Shown piece after piece: positions 1 to 12,128 of a stretch of DNA of 64,000 bases. Position 1 is the first letter of the stretch, and each line of letters starts with the position of its first letter. Location: contig OU342630.1 of assembly GCA_910589415.1 (NCBI GenBank), positions 4,402,001 through 4,466,000 of the forward strand, read 5' to 3'. Below the pieces are notes generated by a model. The model saw only the letters and a list, made by a program, of their open reading frames with translations, searched no databases and was not told where the DNA came from. The translations under genes were made by a program, and so were the position numbers. Origin of the DNA: Malachius bipustulatus (Eukaryota > Arthropoda > Insecta > Coleoptera > Melyridae).

Positions 1-198
1 GATACGCGCATAATTCAATCAAGTCTAAACGAGCTGGAAATATAATAATAACAGGTAGGTACCCATCTAATTATAACGATTAACGGGGGTTACTAGTTTC
101 TGAGGTTTCGTCAATAAAGCAACAAAATGAACGCTAGACAAAAAAAATGACACTGACAGTGAATTATGTTTTACACCACCACATATTCGCCAACAAAT
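1..198. other. Flanking DNA, no gene seen
   Basis: AT-rich sequence ahead of the first retrotransposon. I see no coding stretch, RNA gene or repeat border that I can support. Confidence 0.4.
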
Positions 199-261
199 CC
201 GTGTCGGGGTTGCTAGTCCCCCATCGGGAGCCTCCCCGGGTGGCGGATAGGGGAATGTCGT

Positions 262-1020
262 CTATACAGGGTGTCCCAAGATTTCTTTATCAAGGGATAT
301 CTGGGTTAGTTCAAAAAATAAACAAATGAAATTCAGGAAATTTCAACCATACCCCTAAGGCTTTGCAGTTGCACCCTCAATGCCCCTTTACGCCTTTCCA
401 CCCCTAAGTAATCATCCCCTACTTTTTTTTTTCAAATGACACCCCCATATTTTTTTTGCTCGGCAGGATTGTTGACTTCTTTCTGAATACGAATTTCATA
501 CGATTTTTTAAATCGAGACATATCTAGCACGCCGAAAACAACATAATATAACAAACGAGGGTTGTCAAGGAATGACAATTAACATTTAATATGACATTAA
601 AATCACAGAAGCAATTATTATTATTAACGCCTATATCCAGTAACACCGATATTACTAGTTAAGGTGGTTGGAGGAAACATTAACACAAAAAAACAAGCAA
701 TTGCAACTCCTTGACAACCCTCGTTTGTTTTGATATTATATTGTTTTCGGCGTGCTAGATATGTCTCGATTTAAAAAATCGTATGAAATTCGTATTCAGA
801 AAGAAGTCAACAATCCTGCCGAGCAAAAAAAATATGGGGGTGTCATTTGAAAAAAAAAAGTAGGGGATGATTACTTAGGGGTGGAAAGGCGTAAAGGGGC
901 ATTGAGGGTGCAACTGCAAAGCCTTAGGGGTATGGTTGAAATTTCCTGAATTTCATTTGTTTATTTTTTGAAATAACCCAGATATCCCTTGATAAAGAAA
1001 TCTTGGGACACCCTGTATAG
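262..1020. mobile_element. Fold-back (palindromic) MITE, CAGGGTGTCCC ends
   Basis: The left arm (262-571) and right arm (709-1020) are inverted copies of each other around a unique middle of about 137 bp. The ends read CTATACAGGGTGTCCC and its complement, with TA next to the CAGGG terminus, as expected for a Tc1/mariner-type TA insertion. It carries no reading frame. It sits inside the 5' leader of the non-LTR element, so it inserted later. Confidence 0.85.
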
Positions 1021-1219
1021 ATGACACCGGTGGTATTAGATACCTCGGGGCTGACCAAAACTAGCAAACCAGATGGTAGAGGACAAACCCACACAGCCTC
1101 GCCCGGTGTGATACCATCTTTCTGGCTTAGGCGGCGTGAAGTTGCTCTAACAAGCTGACGTTTCGTTGCTGTGCCAGAGATTCCGGTCCATGGGGTAAGA
1201 AACGATAAAATATGCATGG

Positions 1220-4213
1220 ATGGCGTTCCCGGGGTTAAAATTTTCTGGAGTTAAAACGACCCCCCATTCGGATCTCCGGGCGGGGGCTAATCCAGGGGCA
1301 CATTCATGCAGGAGAAAGAATAAAAACACCTCCAGATTGGAAAAATTTAAAGTCGACTTTTGTAACATTAGAGGTTTAAACACGAATATCAATTCAGTAC
1401 ATCAACATCTTCAGACAAATAAACCTCACATTCTAGCACTGTGCGAAACAAAAGTTCAAGCGCCATCAAGCACAGTTAATTATCTCTATTCAGGATATGA
1501 CTTTCATTCCCGATTTAGACGTAACTTCGGAATTGGCATTTTTGTCAGAAGTGACCTCTCCTGCCAACGTGAGGAAGACTTTGAGCCCAATGACTTTGAC
1601 GTCATGTGGCTTAGGATAACAGACCGACAAACGACGAGATTTATCTGTTGTTTATACCGACCACCCAGCGATACACAGTATAGGACACTTTTTTTGTCCC
1701 TGACAAAGACTGTTGACTTCATACAGATAAACTACCCCAAAGCCGAGATATCCATCTTGGGTGATTTTAATGTACATAACATCAACTGGCTTAAATACTC
1801 AAATTTCACTGATGAAGAAGGCCGTGAAGCGGAATCGTTTGCGATCAGCTGTGGTTTTACCCAGCTCGTTGATGAACCAACCCGCATTCCCGATCGCGAG
1901 GGAGAATTCGCTAGCCTGTTGGATCTGTTTTTGACCACGAACCCTCAATTATATACTATCACGGTGAAAGCCCCACTGGGTTCTTCAGACCACTAACTCG
2001 TCTCAACCTCTTGTGTCCTACCAATTGCTAGTAGTAAAGAAGCAAGTAAACCGCGTGTAGTCTGGCACTATAGATCTGCTAAATGGGAAGAACTCAGGGA
2101 ATATTATCGATATTTTCCATGGAGGAGTGTTTGTTTCGGCTCTGATGATCCATCTGTTTGTGCTGGGGAAGTTTCTCAAGTCATCCTGACGGGCATGGAA
2201 GCCTACATTCCTTTTTCAAAAAAACAGCCCTCAAGCAGCAAACCTTGGTTCAACAAAATATGCAAGGAAGCTGTTGCCTCCAAACAACTGGCTTTTCGCC
2301 GATGGCGAGAGAGCCCCGACGGCATAAACCACTACAATTTCATCCTTGCTCGAAACAGATGCAAAGAAATAATAGATCAAACCAAGGAAACTCACAACCA
2401 AAGAATTAGGAACAAACTTCTCTCCTGCCCTAACGGTTCGAAATCTTTTTGGTCTGTAACTAAGGCAGTCAGCCAGAACTTCACCAGATCCACGATTCCA
2501 CCACTTACACGGATAGACGGGTCTATCGCATCTACGGCTTCTGAGAAGGCGAACTTGTTGGCGGGGATCTTTTCTTCATACTCTTCCGTCGACTTTCGGG
2601 GAAGAGCTCCGCCAAGGATCCCTTCCGTGGAGTCCAAAATGTCAGACATTGTTTTCCGACAGCGTGTCATAAAGCACATCATGTTAACCTTAGACCCAAA
2701 TAAAGCTTCTGGCCCCGATGACGTACCGGTTATCGTACTTAAAAAATGCGCCACTGAGCTGTCATCTGTTTTCTGTCGACTTTTCAATCTGTCGAATAAA
2801 AAGGGAATATTTCCTGCATGCTGGAAATGTGCACGAATCCAACCTATTCCCAAGAAAGGCAAAAAAACTATACCAAACAACTATCGACCAGTGGCACTGC
2901 TTTCAGTAATATCTAAGATTATGGAGAAAGCTATTAACCAACATCTTTTAAAGTACTTGGTAGGAGCTAATATAATCAGCGACCGCCAATACGGATTCCG
3001 CAAACAGAGGTCAACTGGTGACCTCCTCACCTACGTCACCGAGGTGTGGAACAGCGCAATCGAGCACCATGGAGAGTCTCGAGGGGTTGCGCTTGATATT
3101 TCTAGAGCTTTCGACCGTGTTTGGCATGATGGACTGCTGGCAAAACTGCAGGCCTATGGCATGCCCGAGAAATTCTGCTTGTGGCTTGCGAGTTATCTCG
3201 GAGATCGTTCATTGCAGGTGGCAGTCGATGGAGTTCTTTCTGAGACCTTTTCCATCAATGCCGGTGTGCCTCAGGGATCCATTTTATCTCCGACTCTCTT
3301 CCTAATATTTATAAACGACTTGCTTGAAACAACAAAAAATCCAATATACAGTTTTGCCGACGACAGTACACTCATATCTTCTTATACCTTAGATGCGCGA
3401 ACATCTGCCATCGACGCACAGTCTCGCAGGGAGCAGGAAGTTGCCATACTTAACAATGACTTGCGGGACATTCTAGCTTGGGGCGATAGAAACCAAGTTC
3501 AATTTAATGCTGGAAAAACCCAAGCAGTCATCTTCTCCAAAAAGGCCAACGTTTTGAAGCCAGATATGGTGATGGCGGGACACTCTCTTACTCCAGCGTC
3601 ATCTCTTCGTTTACTTGGAGTGAGCCTCGGAGTGAACATGTCTTGGCATGATCATGTTGCAGGTCTGGCAAAGAGTGCTTCTCAAAAACTTGGAACACTC
3701 TTCCGCACGAAGAAATTTTATACACCACAACAGCTTCTCCTCTTATACAAGGCTCAAATCCGACCATCCTTCGAGTACTGCTCACATGTTTGGAGCTCAG
3801 CTCCTAAACATACGCTGAGACTTCTCGACTCTATCCAGAAAAGAGCCATACACTTGATTGGGGACCCAGATTTGACAAAAAATTTAGACACTCTCGAACA
3901 TCGGAGAAGAGTAGCTGACCTGAGTCTGTTTTACAGATATTTTTATGGAAAGTGTTCAAGGGACGTGGCCCGCTTGATCCCACCAAGATCAAGACCGGGC
4001 AGAAATACACGCCGAGCCGCAGACGCTCATCCGTATCAGGTTCAGCTAGTTACACCTCGTACCACCCTATTTCAGACTTCTTTTATGTATAGAACCGCAT
4101 CACTTTGGAATAGCATTCCAAAGGGCGTGTTTCCCGAAGTATACAACCTACAGCGATTCAAGGCCAACGTGAATCGACATCTCCGCTCATGCACCGCTCC
4201 CAGAGCGTCATAG
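1220..4213 (+). pseudogene. Endonuclease-reverse transcriptase with one in-frame stop
   Basis: This is the retrotransposition polyprotein: an APE-type endonuclease nicks the target and the reverse transcriptase copies the RNA there. The endonuclease motifs are CNIRGL, LCETK, GDFNVHNINW and SSDH. The RT motifs are LDISRAFDRVWH (motif A), GVPQGSILSPTLF (motif B) and FADD (motif C). A stop codon TAA at 1994-1996 follows the SSDH motif. The frame then continues unchanged through 66 codons to 2195 and on to 4213, so the whole 997-codon frame is broken by that single codon. ATG at 1220 is the first Met in frame, about 44 codons before the endonuclease homology. It is a recently dead copy of an otherwise intact element. 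Clade assignment is tentative. Confidence 0.85.
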
Positions 4214-4482
4214 GAATTTCCCTTCAGTGCATGTGCATTTTCAATAAAAAAAAAAAAAAATAAAACAAGCTAACAAGCCAAAGTATTCAGTGTTCTAACG
4301 CGATTCGCTAAAAAATAGCGTCTATATCTCGGCCGGATCCGAAGTCCATTTAAGCTCGTATTCAATCGACCCTCGCTCCGCTCGGCTCGATAACTTCATG
4401 TTCGCCGAAATGAACTTCTTTCCTCCCTTGATATAGAATATACTATTTATGGTTTCAGTTTGAAGTAGTTGAGTAAGTAGGT

Positions 4483-4840
4483 TGCGAATTATAAACAAGA
4501 GAAAATCACTATTCTGCATATTGAAAGTAGTTTACATCAGAAACGACTCCAAGTATCGCAAAACGGCTTACATGTCCCCATCTCAACTTTTCAAGTGTTT
4601 TCTTACAATGTACTTGAAATTTTTATACTGGATGATTAAAATTATCACATTTTTCATCACCTTGAATAAAAATTTCATCTACATCATAAGATAGAAAATA
4701 AAAAGTTACAATTATTGCATTTAAGCCGTTTTCGAATATCTTGAGCCGTTTTCGTTGTACGTTGCATTGAATTTTTTGAACTATAAACACCATTGCTTTC
4801 TTAGACAATCCGAAAATGTAATAATACATGGGGTGTCGTA
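4483..4840. repeat. Diverged copy of a palindromic repeat family
   Basis: It contains ATAAACAAGNGAAAATC, TTACATGTCCC and CTTGAGCCGTTTTC, which also occur in the well-preserved palindrome at 54778-55116 and in fragments near 38755, 40850 and 42590. The arms are still partly inverted copies but heavily decayed. It has no coding capacity. Confidence 0.5.
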
Positions 4841-6574
4841 TTAAAAAAAAAACAAAACAATGTCGTGGTTAGAGACAAGAAGCACCTTATGTATAGAACA
4901 TAAATATAATTTAAAAGTTCAGCTGTTTCGGATTTTTTTTTTTTATTCTAAAAATATTAACCGAGAAAATGAATTTATGCGTTACTTACTTTCCACACTG
5001 TATAGTTCGAGTTGTCTTCTCAAAATACAGCTTGTCAAGTAGGGATCTAGCGCGTTGCGCTTAGCGGCTACGATATTTGGCCAAGATTTGCCTGAGCGAT
5101 TCCAAAAAATATCCACCATTTAGGTAAAATTACTGGGGGGGCATCTAGATAACCCCCCCCCCCCCAATTGAGGGATAAACATTTTCTTCCAATTTGCTCC
5201 TCGCATTTTACAAAGCGAACAATTTGTAAACATACTATTATGATCAAAATTTTGCCTTTTATTGACTTATAAATGAGGTTTGTAGCGTTTGCTTTCCTAT
5301 TCAAATGAATTTGGTCGAGATTAGAGTATTTCTAAACGATTTATTTCATAAATTGAATGGAGTACCCTGCGTCGGGCAAGTCTCATGAGTATAGCTGCTT
5401 TTAGTCCAGCTGTTTGAAACTAGATGCGAGATTCCAATGTAAGACACAGATGGCGTTAGCGTCGTTTTATCGATCCGTCTAAGATTGGAGAGCAACGTTG
5501 CCGAGTGGTTTATTATGTTCCAGCTTCTTGTGATTTCGGATCGATTTTACTGGTGTAGAGTGGTCGTTCCCCAGATGGGAAGAAATTCGGCAATAGAGAT
5601 GATAGGACTGGGATATTTCAAGTTTGATCGCGTATGAAAAGACACTTTCTTGTCCATTTTGTGAGTTTCAGAGATCAGGTGCAAATTTTTGATCTTTTCT
5701 TATAGTGATGATGTGTGTGGTTTTAATTGAAATACAGGTACCTATGGAAATAAAATTGGAAATTGTAGTAGCGTTGCTAAATTCTATTTGTATTTTTTTA
5801 GATGGATTTTAAGGACGAATTGGTATTAATGCCATAATTTAACAAGGCTCCGGTGAGGCGTCTGAAAGGAACTTCCCTCGGTGAGTTGAATAAATGTTCT
5901 AGGGAAATTAAATACTAATTAAAACTTTCGATTTAAGAAGGGTCTTTGTCTTTGTCTTAGTTTTGACTTTTGATTATGAGTCTTAGTCCTGGTATTTGAT
6001 TCATGATTTTGATTTTTGGTTCTTAATCTTAATTTTGGATTTTCGTCTTGGATTCCGGCGGTTATATTCAACAACTCACGCCCGTCAGCCATCTTGAGCT
6101 TGGTTTGAAGAACCTATTGCAGACGTTTTTTTTAAGGCAGTTGCGGACTATAGAAGGAGGGTGAGGAACTAAAGGAACTTCTCTTTATGTTGGGCAAAAT
6201 CAACCAAGTCTAGCATAGTTCTGAACAAGGTACCTACCAAATGAATTAGTTCTTCTAGTACTTAAATAAAATTAATTGATGATGAAGATGAAATAAATTA
6301 CCAAAAAATCAAGTTGATCGCAAATATTTTAAAGAGTGTCAAATAAATGAACGGCTATTTCTTTTATCCCGTGTTTAAATGTAAATTATTGATTATTACC
6401 AAATTTGTTCTTGGGTGAAGATTAATTATGATGTTTATTTGAATGAGTTTTAGTTTCCTTTGAGTATCGATTTTGTTTCAATAATAAGGTTATGTGCAAA
6501 TAAATTTAGCATAAGTACCTGCAAGAAACTAGACATTTCTATAATAATGCAGGGTGAGAATTTTTTGTAATAAT
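4841..6574. other. Intergenic, no gene recognised
   Basis: AT-rich sequence with a poly-C run (5151-5165) and a T-rich, quasi-repetitive stretch (about 5930-6060, built of TTTTGATTT-like words). I see no supported coding exon. The part from about 5880 to 6530 resembles the Gypsy LTR in word composition only. Confidence 0.4.
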
Positions 6575-6687
6575 ATTTTTTTTTTTTTTTTTTTTTGTTA
6601 AATTAGGGTGCTTCGACATCCCGGGTCATTAGCCCCAGGTACATTTAAGGATCATTATAATTAACATGTCATTTTAATGTAATTCTT

Positions 6688-9231
6688 TCAAACAAGGTTG
6701 TATGCTCCAATTTGTCTAATGAATCTCAGTAAGCTTTCGGTGGCAGTTGGCGAATCTATATTAAGGACTTCTTCCAGGCTCTTGCCGATATTGTTTTGTG
6801 TTCTCTCTTGGATAAACCTAGGACATTCTATCAGGAGGTGACGCACTGTCTGCTGTCTACTGCAACGCTCGCAGGCGGGAGCAGTGTTTTTTTGCAGGAT
6901 ATGGTCATGTGTGATGGCTGTATGTCCTATTCTTAGTCTTCTCAGAATTACTCCCTCTCTTCTGCTATATGAATTTAGAGGCCTTGGTGAGATTGAGGGC
7001 TCTATGGTTTTTAGTTGAGTATGTTGCTCCTGCCATATTTGTGTCCATGTGTTCTTTATTCTTGATAGTATTTCTATTTTCATATCCTGATGTAGCACTG
7101 TGTCCTCCCGTAAGTTCATCATATGGCATGCCTCCCGTGCCAGCAGGTCTGCGTCTTCGTTGCCCTTTATGCCGCAATGAGAGGGAATCCATATCAAAAT
7201 GATGTTCTTACCAGTTCCATTCAATTTGCGACATATGCTTCGTATTTCTTGAACAATCAGTTTTTTTGAGTAGATCTGCTTAATGGATTGTATCGAACTC
7301 AGTGAGTCGGTGCATATGGCCGAGGTTTTAAAAGAGGTACTCAAAGTGTATGTGAGAGCTTCTTTAATAGCATGTAGTTCCGCTGTATGTATAGAAGCTT
7401 TTGAAGGTAGTCTAAATTTTTTATTACTTGATGATGTGACAACTCCACAACCTACTTTATTTTCGTTCTTGGATGCGTCGGTGTATATGACTGTGTCTGG
7501 ATGATACGAATGCAATACTGCTTTGAAGTTGGCTATGATAATTGATGGTGGCGTAACTGCCTTGATGTATCTGGTGAGGGATGTGTCAATTTGAGGTGTG
7601 ATTGTCTCCCAAGGTGGTTCATTTATAGTGGATTCAGGTGCGGTGTTTTGGATCTCATCATCGGTTAGATACTGCTGAATTTTCATGTAGTAAGGTGACG
7701 GTAGTCCAGGGTGATTTGTGAATTTGACTTTGTAGGGGTTATTGTTCACGAGGGTTAGGTAATTAGGGTTCTTGGGCTGAGAGGCAATCCTGACGGCGAA
7801 ATTTGTCATAAGCTGCTTTCTACGAAGTTCCAGCGGTATCTCTCCTGTTTCTCTATACAACGTCATTCTCGGGCTTGTTCTGTGAGCTCCCAAGATCAGT
7901 CGCAAAGCAGAGTTTTGTATGGCATTTAGCCTTCTGAGTGCTGATTTTTTTGCCGTGCCGTATGCGATGCATCCGTAGTCCAACTTGGATCGTACAAGGC
8001 TGCGGTATACTGCCAGTAGAATAGATTCACTGGCGCCCCAGTGTTGGCTTGAGAGTGTTTTTAGGATTGATATTCTCTGAAGGCAGTCGTTTTTCAGTTT
8101 GTTTATATGCGGGATCCAATTCAACTTAGGGTCTAGTAAGATGCCTAAAAACTTATTTTCTTTCACTTCTGTCAAAGGGCTGCTCATTAATTTTAATTTT
8201 GGGGGGCTTTGATATTTTTTTCTTGAGAATACCATGAACTTGGTTTTTTCAGACGAGAGCTTGAAGCCAGCGTGGTCCGCCCAGTTTTGAATTTTGTCCA
8301 TTGAATTTTGTATTATTCGGGAGATGTTGTTTGTGTTTGATCCTCTGCAAAATACTACTATATCGTCTGCATAGGTTGATATTTTAGCTGGGGTTATCGT
8401 GGTGCGGGTAAGTTCATCTAGTGCGATAGTAAAGAGGGTCGGACTAATAACTGATCCCTGAGGCACGCCATTCCCCCAGTTAGCTGTCTTTAGTTTCCAT
8501 CTAGGGGAAGTCTGGGACTCTTGCTTGTTTACTCGCCTGTCTGATATCTCTATCGGAAAGTGGTCGCTTCCATGTAGGTCATTTATTACACTCCACTTGT
8601 AGTTAACGTACGAACTTGGATCAGTGAAACTGAGATCTATGCTGGAGAAGGTGCCAGTGGCAGCACAAAAATGGGTGCTGGCTGTGGAGTTCAGGAGGTT
8701 GACACTACTATTGAGAAGAAAATTTTGAACTATTCTGCCTCTGGTGTCTATTTTGTTCGAGCCCCACATATCATGATGAGCATTAAAATCTCCCAATAAT
8801 AGAAAGGGGTGAGGTAGTTGGTTTAATAGCCGCGAGAGGCCATCTTCGTTGATTGCTTGACTATTTGGTAGATATATGCTGCAAACTGTGATTGGTGTTG
8901 GGGTATACAGTTTGACTGCTACTGCTTCGAACTCACTATATATTGGGATTTGGCTTGTTATAAACCTGTCTCTGATCATGACTGCTGCTCCTCCGCTAGC
9001 TTTTCTAACGTTATTAGTGCGATTGTAACAGTAGAACTGGTATCCTCGAAGTTTGGGCACATGGTTATCCTGGAAATTGGTTTCTTGAAGGCTTATCACG
9101 TCTGCATCGGTGTCTGCAATTAGTTTCTGTAATTGTGGGAGGTGGGCGTAGTACCCACCGCAATTCCATTGGATAAATTTGAAAAGAGGTGTATGGTTAT
9201 TGTAGGGTGCAATGCTGAGATTTTTTACTTC
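6688..9231 (-). pseudogene. I-like ORF2: endonuclease, truncated RT, RNase H
   Basis: Endonuclease homology starts just after the ORF1 stop (FIQWNCGGYY near 9170), then SLQETNF, LLGDFNAHHDMWG and GSDHFPI. Near 8476 the protein jumps from the endonuclease linker (KLKTANW) straight to NGVPQGS, RT motif B. RT motifs 0 to A, including the first catalytic aspartate, are missing, yet the frame is kept. After YADD (motif C) come the thumb, an RNase H domain (YTDASK, HTAELHAIKEAL, DSLSSI, PSHCGIKGNEDADLLA) and a C-x2-C...H...C motif (CERC...RHLLIEC). There is no ATG between the ORF1 stop and the endonuclease core. Loss of motif A should abolish reverse transcription, whereas the endonuclease and RNase H look complete. 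Confidence 0.85.
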
Positions 9232-10929
9232 TTAATAGCTGCTTTTAATGGATTCTTGAGAGTTCTGTCTACTTATGGATGGGAGATCTATATTAGAGTC
9301 CTGTGAGTATGTGCTAGCGATGCTTTCTACTTCCATTCCCTCAGATTTTAGTTGTTTGGTTACTTTGGACCTAAATTTGGTGAACCTTATTTTTAAAGAT
9401 CGATGAGATAGTAATGGGTAAAGTTCGTACATCATTTGTAGTAATGCGGGGATATCTGATGTGTATCTGCGTGCCTCCGCTAAAGGATCTGCACAACCCT
9501 GAATATCTGCGAGTAAGCATTTTAGTTGTTCGTATGTTAGTATATATTGCGTCTGATTCTCGTTGATTGCTGATTCTATTACTGAAAAACTTCTTTCTTC
9601 AGATAAATCTTCTGTGGATTTAGTGTTGCTTCTCTTTAGTTTCTTATACTGAGCAGTTGGTTTCGTCTTAATGTTTTGTGGGGATTGTATAATATTCATT
9701 TCCTGGACTGTTGTTGCAGCTGTAGGACTGGGTGGCTCGGTTGATTCTGAGGAAGGTGGAGCAGGTCTCTTGAAGCGCGAAGAGGCCATTTCTTCCGATG
9801 TAGTTGTATCTTTATGTATCAGAATGTCCGCCATATAATTTGTGCCGGTTGTGAAAGTTAGTCTTTTATCCGGTTCCGTGGAATGAAGATCTTTGGAGCT
9901 GATGTCTTGTGAAGTCTGATTTCGTTCAGTGTAGTGTCGGGCTGTGTTTTCGGTGCTAGTATCTGACCATATGATATTTACGTTGTCCGGAGCTTGATTA
10001 AGTGGTTTATTGTTTATGGCTTTGTTAACTGAAGTTTCCACTTGTATCTGGTTGAGGGTTTCAAGTTGGCTTGGTAGGGTGAGTTCTGAAGGCTCTGTTG
10101 CTTGTGGGGTTGGGTATCTTGTGGGATTTGATGTCGTCCTATGATACGGGTCTAAGACGCGCGGGGGTGAGTCTGGTGAAGTGTTCTGTGATACGTTGCT
10201 TGTATCCAAAAAGTTGGGGCAGTTGGAGGCAATGTGACCTTCGTTTTTACATAAAAAGCATCTCATGTCATCGTAGGAGAGGTACAGGCGATAATTAGTA
10301 TTATCATGTTTTATTAATATAGAGCTTTGGATGGGGACATCGTTTGCTGGTGGTGATATGAAGACTTGTCTGCGAAAGCTGAGTATGTGTGAGAACTCGT
10401 CGTCATGTAGTCCGGCTCGCAGAAAAGATATTCGCGACAGTAGTTTGATACCCATAGATTTGAGAGTATTTGCTATAAGCTCGTGAGGGATAGTGGGACA
10501 AGCGTTGGATATTATGAGTCGTTTTGATGGGGTAATTAACCGTCTGATTCCGACTTCCACTTCCCCGATCTTAATTTTATCATATGTGTTGACTAGTTGG
10601 TCTACCTGGCTAACTGTTGATAGGAATATGCAAATTCTGGAATTAGCAACCTTCGAAGCATATTTGATATTTTTTGCGCCGACAATCTTGCCAATTGCTC
10701 GAACGTAATCAATTAATTTTAACGTATCTCCAACCACATTGACTATGATTGCTTGACTTCTTTTTGGGAAGAACGTCTCTTGGCTTAGGTCCGAAGTAAA
10801 AGTTGTTGACCTTTGGTTTCTGTCGATTATTTCTGGTTGCGATCTGTTAGTGCTCAATGACATGTTGAAGTGTGAAATCTGATCGTGGGGTTGAGACTGA
10901 CTTTGGAGAGAACTACTTATAGAGGACAT
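9232..10929 (-). CDS. I-like ORF1 (Gag-like nucleic-acid-binding protein)
   Basis: A 565-residue protein starting at ATG 10929. ORF1 proteins of this group bind element RNA and form the ribonucleoprotein. The N-terminal quarter is Ser/Gln-rich. The middle looks like the RNA-binding fold seen ahead of the knuckle in such proteins. A single CCHC zinc knuckle (CFLCKNEGHIASNC) lies near residue 230, whereas I-factor Gag usually has three. The C-terminal half is rich in Pro, Ser and Thr and probably disordered. It ends with TAA at 9234-9232, and ORF2 follows in the same frame. No internal stop or frameshift is seen. Confidence 0.75.
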   Translation of the reverse strand: MSSISSSLQSQSQPHDQISHFNMSLSTNRSQPEIIDRNQRSTTFTSDLSQETFFPKRSQAIIVNVVGDTLKLIDYVRAIGKIVGAKNIKYASKVANSRICIFLSTVSQVDQLVNTYDKIKIGEVEVGIRRLITPSKRLIISNACPTIPHELIANTLKSMGIKLLSRISFLRAGLHDDEFSHILSFRRQVFISPPANDVPIQSSILIKHDNTNYRLYLSYDDMRCFLCKNEGHIASNCPNFLDTSNVSQNTSPDSPPRVLDPYHRTTSNPTRYPTPQATEPSELTLPSQLETLNQIQVETSVNKAINNKPLNQAPDNVNIIWSDTSTENTARHYTERNQTSQDISSKDLHSTEPDKRLTFTTGTNYMADILIHKDTTTSEEMASSRFKRPAPPSSESTEPPSPTAATTVQEMNIIQSPQNIKTKPTAQYKKLKRSNTKSTEDLSEERSFSVIESAINENQTQYILTYEQLKCLLADIQGCADPLAEARRYTSDIPALLQMMYELYPLLSHRSLKIRFTKFRSKVTKQLKSEGMEVESIASTYSQDSNIDLPSISRQNSQESIKSSY

Positions 10930-10946
10930 TTCAGGTGTTTGTTTTT

Positions 10947-10972
10947 GTCCACCCCTGTAGTCAGGGGTGGAC
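10947..10972 (-). other. Hairpin just upstream of ORF1 start
   Basis: GTCCACCCCTG, a 4-base loop TAGT, then CAGGGGTGGAC: a perfect 11-bp stem. On the minus-strand transcript it lies 17 bases before the ORF1 ATG, so it would be in the leader close to the start codon. A role in translation control is inference. Confidence 0.6.
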
Positions 10973-12128
10973 TGCTCGTGTATGTTGGAGATCTTGAATC
11001 AGGAATACGAGATGCTGCTATTCATACTCTACTGCTGTATAATTGGTTGCCAATTAAAGCTAAAATTTGGCGTAGGTGTATTTTACTTGATTGTGACTGT
11101 TATCAGGGTAACTGATAAAAATATCTACTTTATGGAATGTAAATAATACGGCAAATTCGCCTACTACTGTTACTATTAAGTACAGTTTTATGATTGATGG
11201 ATGATGCTATTACCGTTTCTTGTCGTGAAAGTGGTCTTGATAACATTCAGTTCACAATAAGTTGATTTCACTAATTTTAACAGTAGATAAATCACTAGTT
11301 TTGAATAAAAACTTACGAGGCGCGACTACAGTACTACCTTCGTTTAAGATGGTACACGTCGAATGTAATAATATTTGTTGATATTATGTGCATGTTAGAT
11401 TTAAGTAAGTTGATTTAATATTAAATAATTCTCACTTTACAATTATTCTACTGGGAGATTTTGTTGTGTTTGATTGGATAAAATATTTCCAAGAAAAATG
11501 TTATTGTTAAATTGTTGAATTTTGTTTAATGTTTTTGTGGGGCCTGAATCAAAAATAGAACACAGCGTAGGGCAGGCCAACATTTAATTGTTTTTCGTTT
11601 TAAGAACCAGAAAGACGATCACTATAAATTTCTGTCATTTTGGGTGGACAGTTCACCGTTTAACTAACCCCTCACCTTCTCCGTTCTTTTCGGGTTGAAA
11701 CGAATCTGCGAGGACCCGGACGGAAGGTGAGAAGTATTTGCCTTTTGCCCTTTTCATTTCAAAATAGAAAATACGGTAAGTAGAAAGTTGCAGGTTTCAC
11801 ATGATGCCATGCTATTGAAAAATTAAAATGAAAATTAACGTCATTTTTGACATTTGACAGATCAGATTCACATCAAAAAGTAGTAGAATCCATGCTATTT
11901 AATCTATTATTTATACCAAAGTTCTATTGCATTCAGCTCAAAATTTAAAGAGGTGGGGTGGACAATTTCAACTGTCCTTACTGTATAGATTTAGATAACT
12001 GCTATATAACAGATCCCTGTCTCACCGAACGAGTACGAAGAGATGCGTTGCATTTTTTCGGTTCATGTAAAGTTAGATTTCTATGCATTTCAATGCAGCA
12101 TGGAAACAATTCAGCAATAAAATACACA
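10973..12128. other. Gene-free DNA (likely GGT intron or 3' flank)
   Basis: AT-rich, with no coding exon recognised on either strand. In particular, no gamma-glutamyltransferase small-subunit exon (conserved threonine motif region) was found on the minus strand. Confidence 0.4.

Larger units (their letters stand above)
199..4260 (+). mobile_element. Jockey/CR1-like non-LTR retrotransposon, near full length
   Basis: A GC-richer leader begins near 199, is split by a fold-back element at 262-1020 and resumes at 1021. It is followed by an endonuclease plus reverse transcriptase reading frame (1220-4213) and a short 3' tail with an AATAAA-like signal running into about 15 A (4246-4260). No ORF1 (gag) was recognised between the leader and the endonuclease, so this is either a single-ORF family or an ORF1-less copy. 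The 5' border is approximate and I found no convincing target-site duplication. Confidence 0.75.
6575..10972 (-). mobile_element. I-like non-LTR retrotransposon with RNase H
   Basis: Read on the minus strand, the order is a 5' leader with a hairpin (10972-10947), ORF1 with a zinc knuckle (10929-9232), ORF2 with endonuclease, part of RT, RNase H and a C-terminal Cys/His motif (9231-6688), then a 3' UTR ending in 21 A (T run 6576-6596 on the plus strand). An RNase H domain after RT is typical of the I group rather than Jockey. The true 5' end may lie a little beyond 10972. Most of the RT fingers and palm are deleted, so the copy cannot move by itself. Confidence 0.8.
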
